A DNA stretch of 64,000 bases from Persephonella sp964519345. Lineage in GTDB: Bacteria > Aquificota > Aquificia > Aquificales > Hydrogenothermaceae. A model generated the notes under the pieces. The model was not told the origin of the DNA. It searched no databases and saw nothing but the letters and a program-made list of their open reading frames with translations. This document shows positions 44,148 through 53,431 of this stretch, piece by piece; positions within the stretch are counted from its first letter, which is position 1, and the number at the start of each line of letters is the position of its first letter. The position numbers and the translations under genes are program-made. Where the stretch lies: the NCBI GenBank assembly GCA_964519345.1, contig CAZFKX010000011.1:29952-93951 (forward strand), in the 5' to 3' direction.

Positions 44148-46118
44148 GTGGATATTAAAGATAGATCTAATCAAATAGAAAAAACAATTGTTTTTTCTCC
44201 ACAGAGGGTTATTGAACTAAAAGATTTACTTTTTGTATGTGATAGAAATGAACACTGTGTACTTTACTCAGAAAGTATAGATCAGACAGACACAGAAATA
44301 GAAAATATTAGCCTATCAGACAGCTCAGGAAACATTATAAAGCTTTTAGATCTTGCGAAGGATCTTATAGAAAAAGAAGAAAACCTTTACAGTTACGATT
44401 TTTCGTTAATAACCAGAGATAGAGATATACCAGTATATATATCTATCTCAACAGTTCATCTTAAAGACGGAAATAAAGCTGCTGTTATTTCTGTGAGGGA
44501 TATTACATCTTTAAGACAGGCTGAGGAAAAACTGAATCTTTATGAAAGGATATTCCATGAAGCACAGGATGGTATAGCCGTTATAGACAGCGAAGGAAGA
44601 TATGTTATTCAAAACAGATCACACAAATATCTTACAGGATATTCAGATGAGGAAATTATTGGAAAAACACCCGCTGTATCAATTGGAAAAGAAAAATTAA
44701 GCTATATAATTAAGAATGTAAATGAAAATGGAAAGTTTAGAGGCATAATTGATCTCAAAAGAAAAGACGGAACTATTTTAAACATTGACCTTTCAGTATT
44801 TCCCGTTAAAAATAAAGACGGCAAAATAATATACTATGTAGGTATAAAAAGGGACTTAACTGAGATAATAAAAAGGGAAAAAGAGCTTGAAAAGCTTAAC
44901 AAAAAACTTGAAAAGCAACTTTTTACAGATTCATTAACAGATCTTCCAAACAGATTAAAACTCATTAATGATATAAATAACTCATCAGAACCTAAGCTGG
45001 CTATTTTTAATATAAATAGTTTTAAAGAGATAAACGATTTTTACGGACAGGAAATAGGTGATGAACTGTTAATACAGGTCGGCAGGAAGATAAAATCTCT
45101 CATAGATAGAGATCTGTACCGCGTATATAAACTTCCAGGTGACGAGTTTGCTCTTTTATCAGATAAAGATGTAAGTTTAGACCAGTTCTCATTAAAAGTT
45201 AACAGTATCATAGAGTATATAAATGAGGACATATTTATATGCAGGGAGACAGAAATACATATATACCTGACCGCTGGATATGCGTCAGGTAAGGAAAGAC
45301 TTATAAGCAGAGCCGATATGGCACTAAAATACGCAAAGCAGCATAAAAAAAGAGTTCAGCTGTACTCTGAGAATCTTGGAATTGAAAAACAGTATATACA
45401 CAATATAACAGTTATGAAAAAGATAAAAGAAGCCCTAAAGAAAAATATGGTTGCGGTACATTTTCAGCCTGTTTTCAATAATAAAACAGGACTCATAGAA
45501 AGTTATGAAACACTTGTAAGGCTTAAAGACAATGCCGGTAGCGATATTTTCCCGCAAACATTTTTAGAAATAGCCAAGAAAAGTCCTATATATCCTGAAA
45601 TAACTCTAAGAATTATTGACACAATTTTTAATAAAATAAAGGATCTCCCTCACAAATTCAGTATAAATATATCTGTAAGGGATATTGAAAATAAGGATAT
45701 TTATAAAAGGATTGTAAAATTTCTAAAGGAATGCCGGAATGATATTATATTTGAGATTCTTGAGTCTGAAAGTATAAAAAACTACAGTACAGTAACTCGT
45801 TTTATAAAGGAAGTAAAAAATCTTGGAGCAGAGATAGCAGTAGATGATTTTGGAAGTGGATATTCAAATTTTGAGTTTATATTGAAACTTGATGTTGACT
45901 ACATAAAGTTAGACTCTTCCCTTATAAAAGATATAGATAGGAATATAAACTCCCAGATTATAGTAGAAACTATTGTAGGATTTGCTAAAAAGTTGGGTAA
46001 GAAAACAGTTGCAGAACATGTTCATTCTGAAACAGTTTTTCAGGTCGTTAAAGAACTTGATGTTGATCTTTCACAAGGGTTTTATTTTGGAAAACCATCT
46101 CCTAACATCTTGAGATGA
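44148..46118 (+). CDS. Dual PAS/GGDEF/EAL cyclic-di-GMP protein
   Basis: A soluble 656-residue protein. Two PAS domains (about 20-122 and 125-245; the second has IVIDSEGRY-type core and GYSDEEIIGK), a GGDEF domain (about 260-410) with PGDEF at the active-site loop, and an EAL domain (about 415-650). The EAL signature reads ETL in IESYETLVRLK; NISVRDIE, DDFGSGYSNF and YIKLDSSLI are present, so phosphodiesterase activity is plausible while the cyclase half is probably regulatory. Start is GTG. Third gene of a compact cassette. The last 17 bases overlap hisC on the other strand. Confidence 0.86.
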   Translation: MDIKDRSNQIEKTIVFSPQRVIELKDLLFVCDRNEHCVLYSESIDQTDTEIENISLSDSSGNIIKLLDLAKDLIEKEENLYSYDFSLITRDRDIPVYISISTVHLKDGNKAAVISVRDITSLRQAEEKLNLYERIFHEAQDGIAVIDSEGRYVIQNRSHKYLTGYSDEEIIGKTPAVSIGKEKLSYIIKNVNENGKFRGIIDLKRKDGTILNIDLSVFPVKNKDGKIIYYVGIKRDLTEIIKREKELEKLNKKLEKQLFTDSLTDLPNRLKLINDINNSSEPKLAIFNINSFKEINDFYGQEIGDELLIQVGRKIKSLIDRDLYRVYKLPGDEFALLSDKDVSLDQFSLKVNSIIEYINEDIFICRETEIHIYLTAGYASGKERLISRADMALKYAKQHKKRVQLYSENLGIEKQYIHNITVMKKIKEALKKNMVAVHFQPVFNNKTGLIESYETLVRLKDNAGSDIFPQTFLEIAKKSPIYPEITLRIIDTIFNKIKDLPHKFSINISVRDIENKDIYKRIVKFLKECRNDIIFEILESESIKNYSTVTRFIKEVKNLGAEIAVDDFGSGYSNFEFILKLDVDYIKLDSSLIKDIDRNINSQIIVETIVGFAKKLGKKTVAEHVHSETVFQVVKELDVDLSQGFYFGKPSPNILR

Positions 46119-47205
46119 TCTTTTTAAGAACGTTTAAGAACTTAAGGTTTTCTTCCTCTCTCCCTACAGAAACCCTAAGATAATTATCAAAACCAAAAGC
46201 TGGTCTAATAACAACACCTTCTTTTAAAAGCTCTCTGTAAACCTTGGAGCTATCTTCAACTTTAAACATAACAAAATTTCCCCAGGACGGAACAAAATGA
46301 ATCTTTAAAGATTCAAGACCTTCATAAATCTGAATTTTACCTTTTTCATTCATCTCAACAGAAAACTGCACAAATTCCTGATCTTTGAGCGCTTCCAATG
46401 CGGCAGCCTGTGCAAGATGATTTGTATTAAAAGGCTGTCTAACTTTTTCCAGAATCTGAATGATCTCTTTTTTAGATATTCCATAACCTATTCTTAAACC
46501 TGCAAGACCGTAAACTTTTGAGAACGTTCTCAGAACGATTATATCTTTTTCGGGAATTTCAGGATTAATTCTTCTTATATAGTTTATACCATCCGGAACA
46601 CCATGTTCTCTTGCATACTCAAAATAAGCTTCATCCAAAACAAGAAGAATGCCATCAGGTAGATCCCTTAAAAAGGTTTCAAAATCTTCCTTTTTGTTTG
46701 CAAAACCAGTAGGATTACAGGGGTTGTCTATAAATATTACTTTTGTTTTATCTGATATATTATCAATAAGAGTCATTAAGTTCCTTTTAAAGTCACACTC
46801 TATAGGAACCTCTCTAAACTTTCCACCAGATATTAATGTAACAAGCTTATAAACCACAAAACTACCTTCAAAAGCCAGAGCTTCGGAACCATCAGAAAGA
46901 AATGCCCTTGCAATCATATCAAGAACATCATTTGATCCATTTCCAAAAACTATCTGATCAGGATCAATACTGTAAAAATCTGACAAAGCTTTTCTTAAGT
47001 AGTAAGCACCACCATCAGGATAGTAATTTATATTTACGGCTTCTCTTTCTATAATCCTTTTAACAAAAAGAGAACATCCAAAAGGATTTTCATTTGATGC
47101 TAATTTTACAACTTCTTTAAGCCCAAGCTCCCTTTTAACCTCTTCTACAGGTTTGCCCGGCTCATAAGGTCTTACATTTTTTAAAAAGGAAGGATAATTT
47201 ATCAT
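46102..47205 (-). CDS. hisC: Histidinol-phosphate aminotransferase
   Basis: A PLP-dependent class I/II aminotransferase of 367 residues. Features: KLASNENPFG substrate loop, FGNGSNDVLDMIARAF, NPCNPTGF, the Asp-x-Ala-Tyr of VLDEAYFEYA, the PLP lysine in RTFSKVYGLAGLRIGYG and the C-terminal NYLRVSVGREEEN Arg. It catalyses the seventh step of histidine synthesis and may also serve aromatic amino acids. Overlaps the upstream moeA by 4 bases; coupled translation expected. Confidence 0.95.
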   Translation of the reverse strand: MINYPSFLKNVRPYEPGKPVEEVKRELGLKEVVKLASNENPFGCSLFVKRIIEREAVNINYYPDGGAYYLRKALSDFYSIDPDQIVFGNGSNDVLDMIARAFLSDGSEALAFEGSFVVYKLVTLISGGKFREVPIECDFKRNLMTLIDNISDKTKVIFIDNPCNPTGFANKKEDFETFLRDLPDGILLVLDEAYFEYAREHGVPDGINYIRRINPEIPEKDIIVLRTFSKVYGLAGLRIGYGISKKEIIQILEKVRQPFNTNHLAQAAALEALKDQEFVQFSVEMNEKGKIQIYEGLESLKIHFVPSWGNFVMFKVEDSSKVYRELLKEGVVIRPAFGFDNYLRVSVGREEENLKFLNVLKKIISRC

Positions 47206-48443
47206 CTTTTCCTCATAAAATCTGTATCGAAAATGATTACATCTACAGTTTCCCCATCTTTTATCTCTTTCACACCGATATCAATAAGACCAAAACCATC
47301 AGCATAAAGCATACTTGTTAGTATATTTGATCCTTGTTTTTTATAAGCTTTTGCAACAAAACCTTGATCTGTAAGCTCAAGAGATACTTTCAAAAACTCA
47401 AGTCTTTCAGCTTTTTTTCTTTTATATCCTCCTAAAAGTTTTGCTTTTACAACAGGGTCAAACAATAGGCTTTCGCCTCTCATTTTCCTTACAGCAGGTT
47501 TTACCATTGTCTCAACGACGGTCATAGCTGCAACAGGATTTCCAGGAATACCAAAGAACAGTTTTTCTTTATTCTTACCCCAAACACCAAAAGCAACCGG
47601 TTTCCCGGGTTTCTGTGCAACTTTCCAGAACAAGATCTTAACTCCCAATATATCTGTCACAAAATCTTTAACCAGGTCATAATCTCCAACAGATATACCA
47701 CCTGTTGTCAGAAGAATATCACAGTTTTCAGCATAGGAAAGTTTTTGTCTAATATCCTCAGGATTATCCTTTGCAAAACCAAGTATAACAGGCTGACCCC
47801 CCATTCTTTTTATCTGACCATAAAGGGAGTAAGTATTTGATGTTCTTATCTGTGAAAGTTTAGTTAATGGTTCTCCAAGATCTATTATCTCATCACCTGT
47901 TGTAATAATCCCTACAACAGGTTGCTTATAAACGTAAACTGTTGGTTTATTGACAGATGATAATATTCCAAGCTCCGCAGGGGTGATCTTCCTGCCGGAT
48001 CTAATAAGAAGGTCTCCTTTCCTATAATCATCACCCTGTGATCTTATATTAGAACCCTTAGGAATCTCCTGAAATATAAAAACCTTTTCATCCTCAACTT
48101 TTGTAAGCTCTTTCTGGACGACTGTATCTGCACCTTCAGGTATTAGACCACCTGTATATATATAAGCAGCTGTTCCTTTCTCAACTTTTACAAGTTCTCC
48201 TCCTGCTTTTGATTCTGCAACTATTTTAAGGACAGCAGGACTGTCTTCTGAAGCTCCTTTTATATCTTCATATCTAACCGCAAAACCATCCATACCACTG
48301 TTGTCAGCCGGTGGATTATCTCTATCTGCATATATATCTTCAGCAAGTACTCTTCCTAAAGCATCGGACAGAAATACTTTTTCCTTTGAGAGAATCTTCG
48401 TATTATCAATTATGATCTCAATTGCCTCATCAAATCTTATCAT
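47202..48443 (-). CDS. moeA: Molybdopterin molybdenumtransferase MoeA
   Basis: Inserts molybdate into adenylated molybdopterin. The 413-residue protein has DNPPADNSGMDGFAVR, the domain III motif TTGDEI followed by NTYSLYGQIKRMGG, LLTTGGISVGDYDLVKD and FGIPGNPVAAMTVVE, and a C-terminal domain IV. It may alternatively serve tungsten, as in some thermophiles. It lies 10 bases after the carB C-half and overlaps hisC by 4 bases. Confidence 0.96.
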   Translation of the reverse strand: MIRFDEAIEIIIDNTKILSKEKVFLSDALGRVLAEDIYADRDNPPADNSGMDGFAVRYEDIKGASEDSPAVLKIVAESKAGGELVKVEKGTAAYIYTGGLIPEGADTVVQKELTKVEDEKVFIFQEIPKGSNIRSQGDDYRKGDLLIRSGRKITPAELGILSSVNKPTVYVYKQPVVGIITTGDEIIDLGEPLTKLSQIRTSNTYSLYGQIKRMGGQPVILGFAKDNPEDIRQKLSYAENCDILLTTGGISVGDYDLVKDFVTDILGVKILFWKVAQKPGKPVAFGVWGKNKEKLFFGIPGNPVAAMTVVETMVKPAVRKMRGESLLFDPVVKAKLLGGYKRKKAERLEFLKVSLELTDQGFVAKAYKKQGSNILTSMLYADGFGLIDIGVKEIKDGETVDVIIFDTDFMRKR

Positions 48444-48453
48444 GACACCACCC

Positions 48454-50040
48454 CTAAAACATCTCCTGTAATGGTTTTACATTCAAATTCTTGTCTTTAA
48501 AAGATTTTATAGCCTGTAAAGAAGCATAAGCTGCCCTAATTGTAGTAAAGTAAGGAATTTTGTGTTCAACTGCAGCCCTTCTTATATAGTAAGCATCCGA
48601 TCTTTCCCTTTTTCCTGAGGGAGTATTTATTATCATCTTTATCTCACCATTTCTGATCCTGTCAACTATATTAGGTCTTTCTTCTGAAAGCTTATTTACA
48701 AGAAAAGAATCAATACCATGTTCTTTTAGAAATGTGTGAGTGCCCTTTGTTGCGAATATATTAAAACCAAAGTTTACGAGTCCTCTTGCAAGATCAATTA
48801 TCTGAGGCTTATCTCTGTCTGCTACTGACAAAAATATATTTCCTTCAGAAGGAAGAATAGAACCTGTAGCAGCCTGTGCTTTAAAATATGCAATCCCAAA
48901 ATCTTCATCTATTCCCATAACCTCGCCTGTTGATTTCATCTCTGGTCCTAATAGTGGATCCACCTCAGGAAACCTATTCCATGGAAAAACAACCTCTTTT
49001 ATAGAGTATCTTTTAAAATCTTTAGATTGAAAATCTGTTGCAGGATGAACCTCTTCCATCCCAAAAACTTCAGGAACAATATCCCTGAGTTTTTTACCAA
49101 CAATTATCTTTGATGCTATCTTTGCAAGAGGATAACCTACAGCTTTACTTACAAATGGAACTGTTCTTGATGCCCTTGGGTTTACCTCTATTATGTATAT
49201 CTGATTATCTTTGACAGCAAACTGGACATTCATAAGTCCTTTAACTTTTAGAGCCTTTGCCAGCAATTTTGTCTGCCTTTTTACCTCATACATTACTTCT
49301 TCTGGTAGTGTATAAGGAGGAATACATGTTGCACTATCTCCTGAGTGTATCCCCGCCTCTTCTATATGTTCCATGATAGCGCCAACAAGAACATCCTCAC
49401 CGTCAGAAACAGCATCTACATCGAGTTCAATGGCATCTTCAAGAAATCTATCTATTAAAAGCGGTTTATCCTCTGTAACATAAACAGCCTCTTCTATATA
49501 GTTAAGCAGTTCTGGCGTATCATATACAAGCCTCATAGCCCTTCCACCAAGTACATATGAGGGTCTAACAAGTACAGGATATCCTATTTTTTCAGATATT
49601 ATAATCGCTTCTTCCTTTGATCTTGCTATACCGCTCTCAGGCTGTTTAAGTCCGAGATTTATAACCAGATTTCTGAACCTTTCTCTATCTTCGGCTATAT
49701 CTATACTGTCAGGAGATGTTCCAAGAATATTAATACCGGCATTCTGAAGGGGAACGGCAAGCTTTAAAGGTGTCTGTCCTCCAAACTGAACAACAACTCC
49801 AATAGGCTTTTCACTTTCTACAATATTTATAACATCCTCATACACTATAGGTTCAAAAAACAATTTATCAGAAGTATCATAATCAGTTGAAACTGTTTCA
49901 GGATTACAGTTAACCATTATAGCTTCGTATCCTTCCTCTTTTAAAGCCCAGACACAGTGGACACATGCATAATCAAACTCTATCCCCTGTCCTATTCTGT
50001 TTGGACCGCTACCGAGTATGATGATTTTACCTTTTTTCAC
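48454..50040 (-). CDS. carB: Carbamoyl-phosphate synthase large chain, C-terminal half (split CarB)
   Basis: A 528-residue protein equal to the second half of CarB: the carbamate-kinase-like synthetase unit beginning KIIILGSGPNRIGQGIEF, with DYACVH, NPETVSTDYDTSDKLFFEP and VVQFGGQTPLKLA, ATP-grasp residues IEVNPRASRTVPFVSK, and the C-terminal MGS-like allosteric domain (GFNIFATKGTHTFLKEHGI). The N-terminal glutamine-ammonia half is absent and must be a separate gene elsewhere, as in Aquifex. The start is GTG at 50040, 6 bases after AGGAGG; a longer reading to 50163 encodes an unrelated, poorly coding extension and was rejected. Not a pseudogene: the split falls at the known domain boundary. 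Confidence 0.93.
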   Translation of the reverse strand: MKKGKIIILGSGPNRIGQGIEFDYACVHCVWALKEEGYEAIMVNCNPETVSTDYDTSDKLFFEPIVYEDVINIVESEKPIGVVVQFGGQTPLKLAVPLQNAGINILGTSPDSIDIAEDRERFRNLVINLGLKQPESGIARSKEEAIIISEKIGYPVLVRPSYVLGGRAMRLVYDTPELLNYIEEAVYVTEDKPLLIDRFLEDAIELDVDAVSDGEDVLVGAIMEHIEEAGIHSGDSATCIPPYTLPEEVMYEVKRQTKLLAKALKVKGLMNVQFAVKDNQIYIIEVNPRASRTVPFVSKAVGYPLAKIASKIIVGKKLRDIVPEVFGMEEVHPATDFQSKDFKRYSIKEVVFPWNRFPEVDPLLGPEMKSTGEVMGIDEDFGIAYFKAQAATGSILPSEGNIFLSVADRDKPQIIDLARGLVNFGFNIFATKGTHTFLKEHGIDSFLVNKLSEERPNIVDRIRNGEIKMIINTPSGKRERSDAYYIRRAAVEHKIPYFTTIRAAYASLQAIKSFKDKNLNVKPLQEMF

Positions 50041-50056
50041 TCTGAACCTCCTGAAG

Positions 50057-50085
50057 TTGACTATACATATTTTAACTATTAATTT
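50057..50085 (+). promoter_or_regulatory. Putative promoter of the PilZ-like gene
   Basis: TTGACT (50057-50062), 17-base spacer, TAATTT (50080-50085) and a GGGGAG ribosome site before the ATG at 50122. The -10 match is only fair. The 81-base gap is shared with divergent carB. Confidence 0.35.
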
Positions 50086-50121
50086 ATAAAAATAACAGAT
50101 ATAAAAAGGGGAGAAAACATT

Positions 50122-50769
50122 ATGTCTGAGTATCATTATTTTAAATCTTATCTTACTTATCATGCTGCCATTGATTTAGAAACTGAATACGGAAGTCTTC
50201 CAGTCTATTTCAGTTTTAAATTAGGTAAAGTGAAAAATAACACTATTGAAATTGAGAAGGTATCTCCCCCTGAGATGGAAAACCTACTTCTCTATCAAAA
50301 AAACATTAAACTTTTCCTAAAAAAAGGCAAAGATGTGATTATATTCGAATTTAAAAATATAAGGAAATCACAAAAATCAATAAAAGCGAATTTTATTTTC
50401 AAAGGTAAGGATAAAAGAGCATATTTTAGATTAAATATACATAGATCCTCAAAGAATAAATTTGTTTTAAATAAAAAGTTTCAACTAATTTCTTCAAGAG
50501 TTCACATAAAGGACGTTTCCCTTAATCCGCAATCATATAAAATGATTACGGGTATCGGAATTGTTGTTCCCGATTATATAAAACTTATAGTTAATAAAGG
50601 TGATATTCTTACAATAACGGGTCATAAACTCAAGATAAAATTTGAGGTCAGATGGATAGAAAAAGACGAGATTGGAGGCAGAGTTCTCTCAGCAGATAGG
50701 GATTCCTATCAGATTTTATCAGCCCTTTATCATGATACAGTTGACAACTTTTTAAAAAGGTTTAGATAA
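50122..50769 (+). CDS. Putative PilZ-like cyclic-di-GMP receptor
   Basis: A soluble 215-residue protein. The C-terminal half fits a PilZ domain: KRAYFRLNI resembles the RxxxR switch, and VHIKDVSLN...GIGIVVP the (D/N)xSxxG strand with an insertion of about 10 residues, followed by GDILTI. The N-terminal half has the beta-rich character of a YcgR-type N-domain (VYFSFKLGKVKNNTIEIEKV). Assignment is tentative because the second Arg spacing and the Ser-Gly segment are not canonical, but it suits the many GGDEF proteins nearby. It abuts thiE on the other strand with no gap. Confidence 0.55.
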   Translation: MSEYHYFKSYLTYHAAIDLETEYGSLPVYFSFKLGKVKNNTIEIEKVSPPEMENLLLYQKNIKLFLKKGKDVIIFEFKNIRKSQKSIKANFIFKGKDKRAYFRLNIHRSSKNKFVLNKKFQLISSRVHIKDVSLNPQSYKMITGIGIVVPDYIKLIVNKGDILTITGHKLKIKFEVRWIEKDEIGGRVLSADRDSYQILSALYHDTVDNFLKRFR

Positions 50770-51330
50770 CTATTTAATAAAAAGTCTTATGCCAGCCACA
50801 CCATAAGCACCTGTATCTAAAACATCAGGAATTTTATCCTCTGTTATACCACCAAGAGCGTAAACAGGTATATTTATATTTTCAACAACCTCTCTCAATT
50901 TATCCAAACCAACAGGTTTACCCTTTCCCGGTGATTCAAAAACAGGCGAAAAGAATATATAATCAGCTCCTTCTTTCTCAGCCTCAACAGCAGAATCTAA
51001 AGAATGACAGGATTTTCCTACTATAAGATCAGGAAATTTTTGTTTAACAACACTAATAGGAAAACTATTCTCAGGAAGATGTACACCGACAGCACCTGTC
51101 ATAACAGCTATATCAACCCTCTCATTCACAGTAAAAAAAGCATCATATCCTTTCAGGAGCTTTTCCATAAGCTTTGCATACCTGAACAGCTCAAAACTCG
51201 AAAGATCCTTTTCTCTCAACTGGAAAAATCTGATGCCAGAATCAAGCATCTTTTTTATCTGGGTTTCAAAATCGTACTTAAACTGCTTCCTATCTGTTAC
51301 AGCATAGAATTTTTTTAAGATCTGGTGCAT
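50770..51330 (-). CDS. thiE: Thiamine-phosphate synthase family protein (ThiE/TenI)
   Basis: A TIM-barrel of 186 residues. Motifs are FYAVTDR at the N-terminus, FFQLREKDLS (pyrophosphate/pyrimidine site), TVNERVDIA, VGKSCHSLDSAVEAEKEGAD and YIFFSPVFESPGK..PVG, then YALGGIT. Several positions (GAVGVHLPENSF in place of GADGVHLGQ.D) lean towards TenI, the thiazole tautomerase-like paralogue, so ThiE activity is likely but not certain. It starts one base after the 31-residue membrane peptide gene. Confidence 0.82.
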   Translation of the reverse strand: MHQILKKFYAVTDRKQFKYDFETQIKKMLDSGIRFFQLREKDLSSFELFRYAKLMEKLLKGYDAFFTVNERVDIAVMTGAVGVHLPENSFPISVVKQKFPDLIVGKSCHSLDSAVEAEKEGADYIFFSPVFESPGKGKPVGLDKLREVVENINIPVYALGGITEDKIPDVLDTGAYGVAGIRLFIK

Positions 51331-51331
51331 C

Positions 51332-51427
51332 TTACCCTTTATCCAGATATAGTATTACTCCAAATATTATGACAGCAAGTATTACCATACCAATTATTAT
51401 TGCAGGAAATAAGGTTGAGGGATCCAT
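51332..51427 (-). CDS. 31-residue single-span membrane peptide
   Basis: A very short gene: ATG at 51427, AGGAGG ribosome site 7 bases upstream, TAA at 51334-51332. The product starts MDPSTLFPAIIIGMVILAVI and continues IFGVILYLDKG, a single transmembrane helix of about 20 residues with a short acidic N-terminus and charged C-terminus. Size and shape recall small subunits of respiratory oxidases (CcoQ- or CydX-like), but no such partner is nearby. It precedes thiE by one base and would be cotranslated. Supported by the strong ribosome site and clean coding frame. Confidence 0.6.
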   Translation of the reverse strand: MDPSTLFPAIIIGMVILAVIIFGVILYLDKG

Positions 51428-51491
51428 TAATCAACCTCCTGAATTTTATTTATTATAGAATTATATAACTAATATTGGTATGGAGGAAATT

Positions 51492-51686
51492 ATGATACCT
51501 GAAGAAATACTTCAGATTTTAGCATGTCCTGTATGCAAAAAAGATCTTATATACACTGAAGTATCATTTATATGTAAAGAGTGTAAACTCGAGTATCCTA
51601 TTATAGATGATATTCCTGTTTTTCTTATTGAAGAAGCAAAAAAACTGAGTGAAGAAGAAATTAAAAAAATAACTGAAAGGACATGA
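51492..51686 (+). CDS. Trm112 family zinc-ribbon protein
   Basis: A 64-residue protein with the Trm112/YcaR pattern: IPEEILQILACPVCKKDLIY, a second Cys pair in FICKECKLEYPIIDDIPVFL, and the closing DDIPVFLIEEA that typifies the family. The four Cys form a zinc ribbon. Bacterial members are small and of unclear role; eukaryotic Trm112 activates methyltransferases. The ATG at 51492 with GGAGG 5 bases upstream is preferred over ATG at 51480. The substrate-binding protein gene overlaps its stop (ATGA). Confidence 0.87.
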   Translation: MIPEEILQILACPVCKKDLIYTEVSFICKECKLEYPIIDDIPVFLIEEAKKLSEEEIKKITERT

Positions 51687-53431
51687 TGAGAGATATTATT
51701 ATCACATCATTAAAGGCTTTTTTAATTATTATAGTCCTTTTCCTACCAATATATTTAATAAAACCTTCCGGAGAAGAAAAGATATATAAAATAGAAAGGG
51801 TTAATCCTGAAAACTTCCATCTTAAAATAGGAAAAGAAGGTGGAACTCTGAAGAGAGCTCTCTCAGGTGACGCAAAAACATTCAATCCGGTTATGGCACA
51901 GGAAACATCATCAACAGCCGTTATAGGAGTTCTTTTTAACGGTCTGACAAAAACCGATCTTAAAACACTTTTACCGGAACCTGATCTTGCGGAAAAGTGG
52001 GAGAGGGATGATTCAGGCAAGGTGTGGAGATTTTACATTAGAAAAAATGCGAAATGGTTTGATGGGAAACCTGTTACCGCAGATGATGTTGTTTTTACAT
52101 ATAATGAAATCTACTACAACCCTGATATACCTTCATCTGCAAAAGATATGCTCATAATAGAAGGAAAAAAATTTAAAGTTAGAAAGATAGATGATTACAC
52201 AGTTGAGTTTGTAATACCAAAACCTTTCGCACCTTTCTTACAAGCTGTAGGACAGCCTATACTTCCCAAACACATACTAAAAAAATATATAGACAATGGA
52301 ACCTTTACATCAGCCTGGGGAATAAACACGCAACCTGATAAATTAATAGGAACCGGTCCTTACAGACTTATTGAGTATGTTGTTGGGCAGTATGCCGTCT
52401 ATGAGAAAAATCCTTACTATTACGAGCAAGATAAAAAAGGTCAGAAAATACCGTATATAAATAAAATAAAAGCACAGATCATAGGAGATCCTGACGTAAG
52501 ACTTATAAAATTTCTTTCAGGTGAAATAGATTATTACGGTGTAAGACCTGCCGATCTTCCCGAATTACTGCCTAAAGCGAAAGAAAAAGATTTTACAGTT
52601 TATAATCTTGGTGCAACACCGTCAACATTATTTCTTGTATTTAATCAAAATCCAAACGCTCCCATACCAAAATATAAACTCAGATGGTTCAAAAATAAAA
52701 TTTTCAGACAGGCGATCTCTTTCGCTGTTGACAGACAGGGAATTATAAATATCGCTTATAATGGTCTTGCCTATCCTATATATACAGCAGTAACACCTGC
52801 AAACAGAAGGCTCTTTGATGAAAATTTTTATCCAAAATATCAGTTCAATCTTAAAAAGGCAAAAGAGATGCTCCTGTCTATTGGATTCAAAGAAGGAAGT
52901 GACGGCTATCTATACGATGAAGAAGGTCACAAACTAAAATTTACATTAATAACAAATTCTGGAAATAAGGAAAGAGAGATAATAGGAAATATACTTAAGG
53001 ATGATTTAAAAAGAATAGGAATAGAGGTAAATTTTCAGGCAATAGATTTTAATAATCTTGTTACGAGACTTATGTCAAATTACGACTGGGAGGCTGTCAT
53101 TATAGGACTTACAGGAAGTATGGATCCATATTTTGGCCAGAATGTATGGCTCTCTTCAGGACATCTGCATATGTGGTATCCAAACCAAAAAAAGCCTGCT
53201 ACAGATTGGGAAGCAGAGATTGACAAACTTTTTAATAAGGCTGCCGTAGAGCTTGATTCTAAAAAAAGAGACATGCTGTACATGGAGGCTTTCAGAATAA
53301 TAGGTATCCAACAGCCCATGATATTTATAGCTGCTCCTGAAGAACTACTTGCAGTTAGAAATAAACTAAAAAACGTATTTCCAACAGTATGGGGATGGTA
53401 CAAAAGCGAGTATGTTTATATAGAGGAGTAG
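51683..53431 (+). CDS. Peptide/nickel ABC transporter substrate-binding protein (family 5)
   Basis: A periplasmic or membrane-tethered solute-binding protein of 582 residues. An N-terminal hydrophobic segment (about 8-27, without a lipobox Cys) serves as signal anchor. SBP_bac_5 features: GGTLKRALSGDAKTFNPVMA, EPDLAEKWERDDSGKVWRFY, FDGKPVTADDVVFTYNEI, GTGPYRLIEYVVGQ and the C-terminal MEAFRIIGIQQPMIFI. Permease and ATPase genes are not adjacent; an OppD-type ATPase is at 26441. The gene follows the Trm112-like gene with ATGA overlap and abuts the convergent cyclase gene. Confidence 0.9.
   Translation: MMRDIIITSLKAFLIIIVLFLPIYLIKPSGEEKIYKIERVNPENFHLKIGKEGGTLKRALSGDAKTFNPVMAQETSSTAVIGVLFNGLTKTDLKTLLPEPDLAEKWERDDSGKVWRFYIRKNAKWFDGKPVTADDVVFTYNEIYYNPDIPSSAKDMLIIEGKKFKVRKIDDYTVEFVIPKPFAPFLQAVGQPILPKHILKKYIDNGTFTSAWGINTQPDKLIGTGPYRLIEYVVGQYAVYEKNPYYYEQDKKGQKIPYINKIKAQIIGDPDVRLIKFLSGEIDYYGVRPADLPELLPKAKEKDFTVYNLGATPSTLFLVFNQNPNAPIPKYKLRWFKNKIFRQAISFAVDRQGIINIAYNGLAYPIYTAVTPANRRLFDENFYPKYQFNLKKAKEMLLSIGFKEGSDGYLYDEEGHKLKFTLITNSGNKEREIIGNILKDDLKRIGIEVNFQAIDFNNLVTRLMSNYDWEAVIIGLTGSMDPYFGQNVWLSSGHLHMWYPNQKKPATDWEAEIDKLFNKAAVELDSKKRDMLYMEAFRIIGIQQPMIFIAAPEELLAVRNKLKNVFPTVWGWYKSEYVYIEE

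Noticed and set aside
50041..50163. N-terminal extension of the carB half-gene
   Set aside because: The extension encodes a hydrophobic, poorly coding stretch that crosses the opposite gene's start; GTG at 50040 has a strong ribosome site at the domain boundary.
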